From positions 1-7,714 of the forward strand of contig CANKNK010000073.1 of the NCBI GenBank assembly GCA_947483455.1: a stretch of DNA of 7,714 nucleotides, in the 5' to 3' direction. Below the pieces are notes generated by a model. It was not told the DNA's origin. It worked only from the letters and a program-made list of their open reading frames with translations, and did no database searches. This document shows positions 1 through 6,882 of the stretch, piece after piece; the stretch's first letter is position 1, and the number at the start of each line of letters is the position of its first letter. A program made the position numbers and the translations under genes. This DNA is from Comamonadaceae bacterium. GTDB taxonomy: Bacteria > Pseudomonadota > Gammaproteobacteria > Burkholderiales > Burkholderiaceae_C.

Positions 1-857
1 AAGCGATGGCCGACTCACTGCGCGCCAGCGGTGGCTGCATACGCACCGACGCGCCGGTGGCACAAATTCGGGTGCGCGGCGGCCAAACCACTGGCGTGGT
101 ACTGGACAGCGGCGAAGAAATACATACCACCACGGTGATCTCCAATATGGATGTCAAGCGCACTTTTTTGAATAGCGTGGATGCCAAAGCACTGCCACCA
201 GACTTTGTGGATTTGGTGCGGCGTTTCAAAATCCGCGGCTCCTCGGGCAAGCTCAATATCGCGCTGGCCGGCTTGCCGCACTTCCCGGCACTGCCCCCGG
301 ACTCTCCGGCCATCAAAGGCGATATGCATATCTCCGAGACCATGGACGACATCGAGCGCGGCTACGACGACTGGAAAGCCGGTCGCTGGTCTAGCCACCC
401 CTATGTGGACATGTTGCTGCCCTCCATCATCGACCCGACAATGGCGCCCGAGGGCCAACACTATATGTCGGTGTTCGTTCAATATGCCCCCTATGAATTG
501 GCCGACGGCCCGTGGGACGACCGCAAACGCCAGGCCTTTGGCGATACCGTGATCAATGCCATTGCAGAGCACAGCCCCAACTTTAAGAGCCTGATACAGC
601 ATGCCGAAATCCGCACGCCCTGGGATATAGAAAACGAAGTCGGCCTGACCGAAGGCAATATCTTCCAAGGTGAGTTGACCATGGACCAGTTGCTGTTTAA
701 CCGGCCTATACCCGGCTATGCGCAATACCGCTCGCCGGTGAAAGGTTTGTATATGTGCGGCTCCAGCACGCATCCGGGCGGGGGCGTCATGGGTGCGCCG
801 GGCGCCAATGCGGCGCGCTCGGTATTGCAGGACTTAGGGCTGCGGGGGCAAGCATGA
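1..857 (+). CDS. FAD-dependent oxidoreductase, phytoene-desaturase fold (PYROXD2-like), 5' truncated by window
   Basis: C-terminal portion, about 284 residues, of a flavin amine-oxidase/phytoene-desaturase-type enzyme. The reading frame is open to the left edge, so the N-terminal Rossmann FAD motif and roughly half the protein lie outside; the ATG at 6 is internal, not the start. Visible family marks are the VISNMD strand near 138-155, RGSSGKLN near 234-254, an SPA..GDMHISETMDD segment, a late GNIFQGELTMDQLLFNRP block, and the terminal FAD-contact motif GLYMCGSSTHPGGGVMGAPG at about 744-803. Members of this group oxidise or desaturate C-N or C-C bonds using FAD; the substrate is unknown. The same blocks recur in the next gene, so the two are paralogues. 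The stop overlaps the next start as ATGA (854-857), which implies translational coupling. The family call is solid; any carotenoid role is unlikely because no carotenoid genes are nearby. Confidence 0.9.
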   Translation, partial: AMADSLRASGGCIRTDAPVAQIRVRGGQTTGVVLDSGEEIHTTTVISNMDVKRTFLNSVDAKALPPDFVDLVRRFKIRGSSGKLNIALAGLPHFPALPPDSPAIKGDMHISETMDDIERGYDDWKAGRWSSHPYVDMLLPSIIDPTMAPEGQHYMSVFVQYAPYELADGPWDDRKRQAFGDTVINAIAEHSPNFKSLIQHAEIRTPWDIENEVGLTEGNIFQGELTMDQLLFNRPIPGYAQYRSPVKGLYMCGSSTHPGGGVMGAPGANAARSVLQDLGLRGQA

Positions 858-2410
858 ACACGCGTTTTGATGCCATCGTTATTGGAGCTGGCCACAACGG
901 CCTGGCCTGCGCCTTGGACCTGGCTCGCGCCGGTCGCAAAGTGCTGGTGCTCGAAGCGCGCGATCAAGTGGGGGGCGCTGCGGTAACGCGCAGCTTTGCA
1001 CCGGGCTATAGCGTATCGGGCTGCGCACATTTGCTGCATGCCTTGCCACACAGCTTGGTGCAGGACTTTGACTTGCAGCGCCACGGCCTGTTGCTGGCCG
1101 CGCACGCCATGCCCACGCACGCACTGCGGCCCGACGGCCCGGCACTAGCGGTCCATGCGCCAAGGGGCTTGAGCGCTGGTGATGCACATAGCTATGCCCC
1201 GTTTCAAAAGCGTATGCAAACTTTTGGCGCGCTGGTTTCGCACTTGTTACAAACCAGTCCTCCGCGGCTATCGCTCGCGCGCTGGGGCGAGCGCTGGGCC
1301 ATGTTGCGTCTGGCCTTGCGCCTGCGCCTGATGGGCAAAAGCGCGATGCGCGAACTGCTGCGCATCGCTGGCATGAACGTCTATGACTTGCTCGACGACA
1401 ACCTGACCGATACCCCACTCAAAGGCGCTCTGGCTTTTGACGCGTGCCTAGGCGGCGATTACGGCCCGCGCTCGCCCGGTACCGTGTTGACCTGGCTGTA
1501 CCGACTTGCGGGAGAACAGGGCACGGGCAGCAATGCGCTGTCGCAAGTGATGGGCGGCATGGGTGCTTTCAGTGACGCACTGGCACTGGCCTGCACGGCC
1601 CAAGGCGTACAGATCCGCACCGGACTGGCGGTGCAATCCATATTGACGCGAAACGACAAAGCCTGCGGCGTGCGCCTGGCCGACGGGCAGGAAATCGAAG
1701 CAGCTACCGTAGTTTCGGGCACCGGCCTGCAGCACACCATGCTGGAATTGCTGGGTGCCGCCCAGCTCGATACCGGCACCGTGCGCCGCGTGCGCCACTT
1801 CCGCGCGCGCGGCCTGGTGGCCAAACTGCACTTAGGCCTGTCGGCGCTGCCGACATTTACTGGCGCGGATGCAGCCGCCTTGCGCGGACGCTTGCTGATC
1901 AGCCCGAGCATGGACTATTTGGAGAAGGCCTTTAACCCCAGCAAATACCGCGAAATTCCCGAGCGACCGGCGCTGGAAATCAGCCTGCCCACGCTGAACG
2001 ATCCGGGCCTGGCGCCCGAGGGCAAGCATGTGCTCTCGGCACTGGTGCAATTTGTACCTTACGACCTAGGCCCCGACCCGCAGGCCGCGCGTGCCAAGCT
2101 CTTGCAAAACATTCTTTCCGTGCTGGAAAACCACGCCCCAGGCCTGGGCGCTCTGGTGGAACATTGCGAATTGCTCACGCCCTCGGACATCGAGCGTGAG
2201 TTTGGCTTAGCCGGTGGCCACTGGCACCAAGGCGCGCTCAGCTTTGACCAGTTTTTTATCAACCGTCCGCTGCCGCTCTACCAACAATACCAAAGCCCTG
2301 TGCCGGGTCTGTGGATGTGTGGGGCCGCCTGCCACCCGGGTGGCAACATCATGGGCCTGGCCGGACGCCATGCGGCGCGCGCCATTGTGCAAAGCCGGAG
2401 CGCACCATGA
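854..2410 (+). CDS. FAD-dependent oxidoreductase, phytoene-desaturase fold (PYROXD2-like), complete paralogue
   Basis: Complete 518-residue protein, normal length for PYROXD2-like NAD(P)/FAD oxidoreductases. The N-terminus carries the dinucleotide-binding Rossmann motif G11-A-G-H-N-G16 after a hydrophobic strand, then LEARDQVGGAA, the ribose-binding acidic residue plus the GG doublet. Mid-protein there is an AFDACLGG..SPGT block and GGMGAFSDALA. The C-terminus has the second FAD-contact motif GLWMCGAACHPGG (residues 485-497). No signal peptide or membrane segment is seen, so it should be cytoplasmic. The ATG at 854 is chosen because the Rossmann motif begins right after it and a G-rich stretch (844-848) sits at ribosome-binding distance; in-frame ATGs further upstream would only add sequence that overlaps the previous gene. 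It is paralogous to the preceding gene, and its last motif has Cys493 where that gene has Thr. It ends in an ATGA overlap with the next gene. The pair may act on successive intermediates or form a heterodimer; this is inference. Confidence 0.93.
   Translation: MNTRFDAIVIGAGHNGLACALDLARAGRKVLVLEARDQVGGAAVTRSFAPGYSVSGCAHLLHALPHSLVQDFDLQRHGLLLAAHAMPTHALRPDGPALAVHAPRGLSAGDAHSYAPFQKRMQTFGALVSHLLQTSPPRLSLARWGERWAMLRLALRLRLMGKSAMRELLRIAGMNVYDLLDDNLTDTPLKGALAFDACLGGDYGPRSPGTVLTWLYRLAGEQGTGSNALSQVMGGMGAFSDALALACTAQGVQIRTGLAVQSILTRNDKACGVRLADGQEIEAATVVSGTGLQHTMLELLGAAQLDTGTVRRVRHFRARGLVAKLHLGLSALPTFTGADAAALRGRLLISPSMDYLEKAFNPSKYREIPERPALEISLPTLNDPGLAPEGKHVLSALVQFVPYDLGPDPQAARAKLLQNILSVLENHAPGLGALVEHCELLTPSDIEREFGLAGGHWHQGALSFDQFFINRPLPLYQQYQSPVPGLWMCGAACHPGGNIMGLAGRHAARAIVQSRSAP
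2396..2400 (+). promoter_or_regulatory. Ribosome-binding site for the GcvT-like gene
   Basis: CGGAG lies 6 bases before the ATG at 2407, inside the 3' end of the preceding coding region. It supports 2407 as the start rather than in-frame ATGs further upstream, and fits coupled translation across the ATGA overlap. Confidence 0.6.
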
Positions 2411-3624
2411 AGTTCGCATCCCTGCCCCAGCTGTCCGACGCGCACTACCGCAGGCCCCTGCTGCACACGCCCTTTTTCGAAGCCAGCCGCCCTTGGATTC
2501 AGACCGACAGCTTTATCGCCTGGACCGGCTACAGCACGCCCGGCGTGTATTCCACCACCGAACACGAGTACTTTGCGATCCGCAATAGCTGCGCCTTGTT
2601 TGACTTAACGCCCATGGTCAAGTACCGCATCAGCGGGCCGGACGCCGAGCGCTACCTCAACCGCGTGGTCACGGGCGATATGCGCAAACTCGCCGTGGAT
2701 AGAGTGGTCTATACCTTGTGGTGTGACGACGCCGGCCATGTCATCGACGACGGCACCGTATTTCGCTTGGGGCCGCAGGAATTTCGCTTGTGCAGCCAGG
2801 AACGTCAGCTCGAATGGCTGCAAGATAGCGCCATTGGTTTTGATGTGCACATCGCCGACGTCACCGCCGAGATCGCCGCGCTGGCAGTCCAAGGCCCAAC
2901 CGCCTTTACCGTTTTGCGCGCACTGGGTTTGGAAGGCCTTGACCATCTCAAGCCCATGTCCATGCTGCACCAGGACTGGCAAGGCCAGCGCGTCACGGTA
3001 TCACGCACCGGCTTTACCGGGGACTTGGGCTACGAAGTCTGGATCGCACCCGAGGGCGCGGCGCTATTGTGGAATGGCCTGATGGAGGCCGGTCGCAACC
3101 GGGGCATCACGCCCATTGGCTACGAAGCGCTGGATATGGCGCGCATCGAGGCCGGCTTTATCCTTCCCGATGTGGACTTTATCTCTTGCAAACAAACGAT
3201 CCGCTTAGGCCGCGAAAGTACGCCCTGGGAGCTCAATCTGGCCTGGACCGTGGCCCTGGACAAAGGGCATTTCAACGGACGGCGCGCGCTGCTGCAAGCC
3301 CAAGCCAAAGGCCCACGGCGCAAGCTGGTGGGCTTGGAACTCGAAGGCAATAAAGCGGCGCACGGCTCGCTGGTCTACGCCGACAAAGACAACCATATTC
3401 AGGCGGGTGAAATTACCTCGGCCATGTGGTCGCCTACGCTCAAGCGCAATATCGCCATCGCCCGGCTAGACGCGCCCTATTGCGACACCCAGGGCAGTTT
3501 GTGGGTGGACTTGTACCTGCATCGCGAACTGCAATGGGAGCGGCGCAATGTACGCTGCACAATCGTAGAGCGCCCCTTTTACCTTCCAACGCGCCGCCGC
3601 GCCACGCCCCCGCCCGTACGTTGA
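2407..3624 (+). CDS. Stand-alone GcvT-type folate-binding aminomethyltransferase
   Basis: A 405-residue protein of the glycine-cleavage T-protein/DmdA superfamily, which binds tetrahydrofolate and moves one-carbon units from amine or sulfonium substrates. Seen directly: a GVYSTTEHEYFAIRNSCALFDL N-terminal block (ordinary T-proteins have G..EH..VR...GLFD), GHVIDDGTV with the Asp-Asp pair 114/115 matching the catalytic Asp region of T-proteins, SRTGFTGDLGYEVW (199-212) matching the conserved RTGYTGE-G-E motif, ARIEAGF, and the C-terminal-domain marker LAWTVALDKGHFNGRRAL followed by RRKLVGLELEG. It is somewhat longer than classical GcvT (about 360 residues). There is no gcvH or gcvP nearby, so a glycine-cleavage role is unlikely. 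Its place between FAD oxidoreductases and Rieske oxygenases suggests capture of a methyl or methylene group released by N-demethylation as a folate derivative; this is inference. A DMSP-demethylase or O-demethylase-like activity is a less favoured alternative. Confidence 0.88.
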   Translation: MKFASLPQLSDAHYRRPLLHTPFFEASRPWIQTDSFIAWTGYSTPGVYSTTEHEYFAIRNSCALFDLTPMVKYRISGPDAERYLNRVVTGDMRKLAVDRVVYTLWCDDAGHVIDDGTVFRLGPQEFRLCSQERQLEWLQDSAIGFDVHIADVTAEIAALAVQGPTAFTVLRALGLEGLDHLKPMSMLHQDWQGQRVTVSRTGFTGDLGYEVWIAPEGAALLWNGLMEAGRNRGITPIGYEALDMARIEAGFILPDVDFISCKQTIRLGRESTPWELNLAWTVALDKGHFNGRRALLQAQAKGPRRKLVGLELEGNKAAHGSLVYADKDNHIQAGEITSAMWSPTLKRNIAIARLDAPYCDTQGSLWVDLYLHRELQWERRNVRCTIVERPFYLPTRRRATPPPVR

Positions 3625-3632
3625 GCCGCTCC

Positions 3633-4925
3633 ATGCCTAGACCCCAGCCCCTGTTGTTCTACCCCAGCGCCGCACCCGATGCCCTGGCAAGCCTGCGACA
3701 GGCCATGGCATCGCACCGAAGCGGCCACGCATTGCCGCGGGCTTTTTACAAAGATCCGCAGATTTTTGACCTGGACATGCGCCACTTTCTGCTAGCGCAC
3801 TGGCACTGCGTTGGCCACAGCAGCATGGTCACGCTGCCAGGGGATTTTTTTACCGTAGAACTGGCCGGTGAATCCATCATCATCACCCGTGATGCCGATG
3901 GACACGTACGCGCCGTGCTGAACGTATGCCGCCACCGGGGCTCGCGCATTTGTGATGAAGCCCAAGGCCACAAAGCCAATGGAAAATTTGTCTGCCCCTA
4001 CCATGGCTGGACCTATGACTGCAGCGGTCAGTTGCTGCATGCACGCGGCATGCAAGCCAGCTTTGATGCCGCCGACCATGGCTTGCGCCAGCTCGCAGTG
4101 CATGTAGAAGTAGGAATGATTTTTATCACGCTCGCGCGTGAGCCTCTGGGCCTGGAGCACATGCGCCATGTATTTGCGCCGGCGGCGCAAGTCTATGGAT
4201 GGAACCACGCCAAAGTGGCCGCGCGCAAGACCTATAGCATCGCCGCTAACTGGAAGCTGGTCGAAGAAAACTACCAGGAGTGCTACCACTGCACCCCAGC
4301 GCACCAGGAGTACTCCAAGCGCCACACTTACTCCCGGCCAGAAGCACTGCGTCAGGTACCGGACCAGGCTTTGCGGGCGCGCCGGCAGGCTTTGGGCCTG
4401 AACCTGCAAGAACAGGATTTTTATTACACCGCAGCCCATAGCGGCCAAGAGAGCGCGGACTGCATCGCCTCGGCGATGGCGGATGGTTTTGTGACCGGCA
4501 GCGCCGATGGCAAAGCAGTAGCGCCGCTGATGGGGGCGTTTCGCGGCAAGGGCTATGACGGCGGGTTTTCATTCATCGACCTGGGTCCTAGTTCCAATTT
4601 CGTGGCCTACCCCGACTACACCTTGCTCTACCGCACCGTACCCCAAAACGTGGACCGCACTGACTTTGAATTGATCTGGCTGGTGGATCAGGACGCGGTC
4701 CAAGGGGTGGACTATGACCTGGACCGGCTCACCTGGATGTGGGACTACACCAGCCATGAAGACCAGCGCATCATCGAAGTCAATCAACTAGGAGTTAACT
4801 CTGCGTTTTTCACGCCCGGCCCCTATGCGCCCATGGAGTCTTGCGCACAGCTCTATATCGAATGGTATTTGCAGGCCATGCAGGGGCTTCTCGATGCGCC
4901 CACCGCCAGCAACGCGCAACCCTAA
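3633..4925 (+). CDS. Rieske non-heme iron oxygenase, catalytic (alpha) subunit, GbcA-like
   Basis: A 430-residue oxygenase subunit. The Rieske [2Fe-2S] ligands are C99-R-H101 and C121-P-Y-H124. The mononuclear iron site is in the ENYQECYHCTPAH segment, with His219 and His224 (H-x4-H), a bridging Glu216, and Asp377 in TSHEDQRI as the likely third ligand. Glu at the bridging position, where ring dioxygenases have Asp, is also seen in carnitine monooxygenase CntA. The C-terminal half (DGKAVAPLMG, YDGGFSF, SNFVAYPDY, VNSAFFTPGPYAPME) resembles glycine-betaine monooxygenase GbcA and stachydrine-demethylase-type enzymes, so methyl hydroxylation of a quaternary amine is the best guess. H101 and C121 are separated by 19 residues, slightly more than the usual 15-17. 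The start is taken at the ATG 8 bases after the preceding stop; an in-frame TTG at 3621, overlapping that stop, would add four residues. No reductase is adjacent, so electrons must come from a protein encoded elsewhere. Confidence 0.92.
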   Translation: MPRPQPLLFYPSAAPDALASLRQAMASHRSGHALPRAFYKDPQIFDLDMRHFLLAHWHCVGHSSMVTLPGDFFTVELAGESIIITRDADGHVRAVLNVCRHRGSRICDEAQGHKANGKFVCPYHGWTYDCSGQLLHARGMQASFDAADHGLRQLAVHVEVGMIFITLAREPLGLEHMRHVFAPAAQVYGWNHAKVAARKTYSIAANWKLVEENYQECYHCTPAHQEYSKRHTYSRPEALRQVPDQALRARRQALGLNLQEQDFYYTAAHSGQESADCIASAMADGFVTGSADGKAVAPLMGAFRGKGYDGGFSFIDLGPSSNFVAYPDYTLLYRTVPQNVDRTDFELIWLVDQDAVQGVDYDLDRLTWMWDYTSHEDQRIIEVNQLGVNSAFFTPGPYAPMESCAQLYIEWYLQAMQGLLDAPTASNAQP

Positions 4926-4945
4926 TATTTTTGCACTAGATTTGT
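4926..4945 (+). other. AT-rich gap before the regulator gene
   Basis: A 20-base spacer with only 5 G/C bases, in sharp contrast to its GC-rich surroundings. It contains no recognisable Shine-Dalgarno sequence. A TAATAT string (4923-4928) overlaps the preceding stop codon and could act as a weak -10 box, but I see no matching -35, so an internal promoter is not established. Confidence 0.4.
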
Positions 4946-5578
4946 ATGGCTCGCATGCCTTCCTCTTCCCAAGCGCCTGCAAGCCCTGCGGCGGTGCGAA
5001 GCCGTGTGCAGCCCGAGGTCCGCAAGCGACTTTTGATTGACGCGACCACACGTTCGATTGCCCAGTACGGCTACAGCGGCATCACCATCGAGCGCATCTG
5101 CGCCGCAGGCGGCGTGTCACGCGGCCTGATCAACCACCATTTCGGCAGCAAGGACGAGTTACTGCTGCAGTCCTACAAAACCTTGTGCGACCATTGGACC
5201 GCCTATGCGCTCGACGGCATGAAAGACATGGCCGATCCGGCAGACGCCTTGCGCTCATGCATCAATAAAAACTTCGACGAGGCCATGTTCAACCCGCAGC
5301 AGTTGCGCATTTGGTTGGGCTTTTGGAGTGTCATTCCCAAATCACCCAAGCTGCAAAAACTCGACCGCGCGCTCTACCAGCTAGATTTGAAAATCTACCA
5401 AGACGTGATGGAGCGCCTGGCCCACCAAAAAAGTTTGGATATAGATGCCCGCGCCCAGTCGATTGCGCTGATGGCTTTGATCGCGGGGCTGTGGCTGCAA
5501 GCGGCGCTGGATCCGCAGTCACTCAGCGCCACGCAAGCGCGCGCCCTGTGCCTGAACGCGGTAGCGCATCTGTTGTAA
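4946..5578 (+). CDS. TetR-family transcriptional regulator, BetI-like
   Basis: A 210-residue one-component regulator. The N-terminal DNA-binding domain has the TetR helix-turn-helix: ITIERICAAGGVSRGLINHHF at about residues 46-66, followed by GSKDELL. The ligand-binding half has RIWLGFWSV..SPKLQKLDRALY and ALIAGLWLQAALD; similar WL-FW and GLWL blocks occur in the choline-sensing repressor BetI. It therefore probably senses a quaternary-ammonium or related catabolic substrate and represses this operon, although ligand and operator are inferred. It sits unusually between the two oxygenase genes, on the same strand, so it is likely co-transcribed and autoregulated. The start is uncertain: ATG 4946 and ATG 4955 are in frame and neither has a clear ribosome-binding site; the first 20 residues are low-complexity and poorly conserved in appearance. 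It is slightly longer than BetI (about 195 residues) because of this tail. The betI symbol is not assigned, since no choline genes are present. Confidence 0.9.
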   Translation: MARMPSSSQAPASPAAVRSRVQPEVRKRLLIDATTRSIAQYGYSGITIERICAAGGVSRGLINHHFGSKDELLLQSYKTLCDHWTAYALDGMKDMADPADALRSCINKNFDEAMFNPQQLRIWLGFWSVIPKSPKLQKLDRALYQLDLKIYQDVMERLAHQKSLDIDARAQSIALMALIAGLWLQAALDPQSLSATQARALCLNAVAHLL

Positions 5579-5608
5579 GCACACAAACTACCAGCCCAGG
5601 GCATCACC

Positions 5609-6763
5609 ATGCAGCACCCCGCAACGCTCCCTTTCCGGCCCACGCTACCGGCCTGGACCTACCAGAACGCGGAGTTGCAAGGCCTTGAATTGGACGCGCT
5701 GTTTCGCAGGTCCTGGCAGTTTGCCTGCCATGTCAATGAAGTAGCGCAGCCGCGCGACTTCATTACGCTGGACCTAGGGCCGGACCCGGTGCTGGTACTG
5801 CGCGATGAGGACGGTGTGCTGCACGCCTACCTCAATGTCTGCCGCCACCGGGGCGCGCGTCTGCTGGACGGTAGCGGCCAATGCAAAGCGCGCCTGACTT
5901 GCCCCTACCATGGCTGGAGCTACAGCTTGCAAGGCCCGCTAGCGGCCCGGCCCCATGAAGATACCTTTGCAGACCATGACAAATCCGCGCTAGGCCTGCG
6001 CACCCTCGAACTGGAAGTGCTTTGCGGCCTGGTGTTTGTGCGCCTGATACCGGGCGGCCCGCCGTTGCATAAGCAGTGGCAAGAATTCTTGCCCCAGCTG
6101 CAGGACTATCGCCTAGAAGAGATGGTGCCTCTGGGGCCGCACTGGGTCGAAGACTGGGCCTGCAACTGGAAAGTCGGCGTGGACAACAACCTGGAGAACT
6201 ACCATGTGCCGCTGGGACATCCGGGCTACCAGCGCTTACTGGACAGCGACATGATGGGCACGATCAACACCTATGGCGTGGCCGGCAGCACCAGCGTGTT
6301 GCGCGCGCAGCCATCGAGCAACTGGGCCGAACGCATGTACCAGGCCATGGCACCGCGCCTCAATGCCGACCTACCCGCATCGGTACGCAACGCTTGGACG
6401 TTTTATACGATGCCACCCAATACCGGCATGGACATTTACGGCGACAGCATGGACTTGTTTCAGTTTTTCCCCAAAACGGCTACCAGCTGCACCGTGCGCT
6501 ACCCGATTTACGTGCGCCCCGACAGCCGCCGCGAGATGAAAGTGCTGCGCTACCTTAACGCCCGCATCAACCGCCAAGTCAGTGCCGAAGACAAAGCCTT
6601 GAGCGAGCGCGTGCAGCAAGGCCTGCAATCCCACGGCTTTGCCAACGGCCCCTTGTCGCGTTACGAGTATTGCCTCGAAGACTTTCACCGCCGTGTCCAA
6701 GAAGCCTGCCCCGTCACGCGCCAAAGCGAAGAACCGGCCCCAGGCTTTTCTCGCACCCCTTAA
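5609..6763 (+). CDS. Second Rieske non-heme iron oxygenase, alpha subunit
   Basis: A 384-residue oxygenase subunit distinct from the one upstream. Rieske ligands are C78-R-H80 and C98-P-Y-H101 with the usual 17-residue gap. The iron site lies in NNLENYHVPLGHPGY: His199 and His204 with a bridging Glu196. Asp328, in SAEDKALSERVQQGL, is the probable carboxylate ligand. All metal ligands are present, so it should be active. The N-terminus is short (about 20 residues before the conserved LDALFRRSWQFACH), which supports the ATG at 5609; CAGGG at 5597-5601 is a plausible ribosome-binding site. It belongs to the broad aromatic-ring-hydroxylating/demethylating alpha-subunit family and lacks the GbcA-type C-terminal blocks of its neighbour, so the two probably act on different intermediates rather than being a recent duplication. 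It is the last gene of the operon, 30 bases after the regulator. No beta subunit, ferredoxin or reductase is seen. The substrate is unknown. Confidence 0.92.
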   Translation: MQHPATLPFRPTLPAWTYQNAELQGLELDALFRRSWQFACHVNEVAQPRDFITLDLGPDPVLVLRDEDGVLHAYLNVCRHRGARLLDGSGQCKARLTCPYHGWSYSLQGPLAARPHEDTFADHDKSALGLRTLELEVLCGLVFVRLIPGGPPLHKQWQEFLPQLQDYRLEEMVPLGPHWVEDWACNWKVGVDNNLENYHVPLGHPGYQRLLDSDMMGTINTYGVAGSTSVLRAQPSSNWAERMYQAMAPRLNADLPASVRNAWTFYTMPPNTGMDIYGDSMDLFQFFPKTATSCTVRYPIYVRPDSRREMKVLRYLNARINRQVSAEDKALSERVQQGLQSHGFANGPLSRYEYCLEDFHRRVQEACPVTRQSEEPAPGFSRTP

Positions 6764-6882
6764 GCGCGCCAGCGCCCACCCGCTTGGCGACGGCGCCCAC
6801 CGCTAAGATGCCAGGGTGCACATCCGCCGTCCGATGCCTGTCGGCTTGTTCAACCCCATTGCGCCCTCCGACGCCCCACGCC
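6764..6882. other. Intergenic spacer at operon end, upstream of GGT gene
   Basis: A 119-base gap with no supported ORF, the longest non-coding stretch in the window. It holds an imperfect direct repeat (6772-6804), a weak dyad CTTGGCG/CGCTAAG (6783-6789 with 6801-6807, one G-U pair, 11-base loop), and a -10-like TAAGAT at 6804-6809. A TTGGCG at 6784-6789 could serve as -35, but its 14-base spacing is too short for a good sigma-70 promoter. The dyad is not followed by a T-run, so I do not call it an intrinsic terminator. Whether the downstream gene has its own promoter is open. Confidence 0.45.
6772..6804. repeat. Imperfect direct repeat GCGCCCACC(C)GCT, two copies
   Basis: GCGCCCACCCGCT at 6772-6784 and GCGCCCACCGCT at 6793-6804 differ by one inserted C and start 21 bases apart, about two helical turns. 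The second copy runs into the TAAGAT box. This could be a regulator-binding site or chance in GC-rich DNA. Confidence 0.35.

Noticed and set aside
15..773. Long antisense open frame (about 250 codons) opposite the first FAD oxidoreductase
   Set aside because: It mirrors the codon periodicity of a GC-rich gene, resembles no family I know, and the + strand frame has clear conserved motifs.
1..2410. Carotenoid desaturase (crtI-type) gene pair
   Set aside because: The fold is shared, but the blocks match the PYROXD2-like branch and no phytoene synthase, cyclase or other carotenoid gene is present.
2407..3624. True glycine-cleavage gcvT or DMSP demethylase dmdA
   Set aside because: There is no gcvH/gcvP beside it, it is longer than both, and its neighbours are oxygenases and FAD enzymes. 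Its motifs are T-protein-like rather than clearly DmdA-like.
3792..4448. Antisense open frame (about 218 codons) opposite the first Rieske gene
   Set aside because: It lies entirely within a gene with intact metal-binding motifs on the + strand; it has no recognisable domain.
6783..6807. Rho-independent terminator after the second Rieske gene
   Set aside because: The stem is only 7 pairs with one G-U and an 11-base loop, and no T-run follows.
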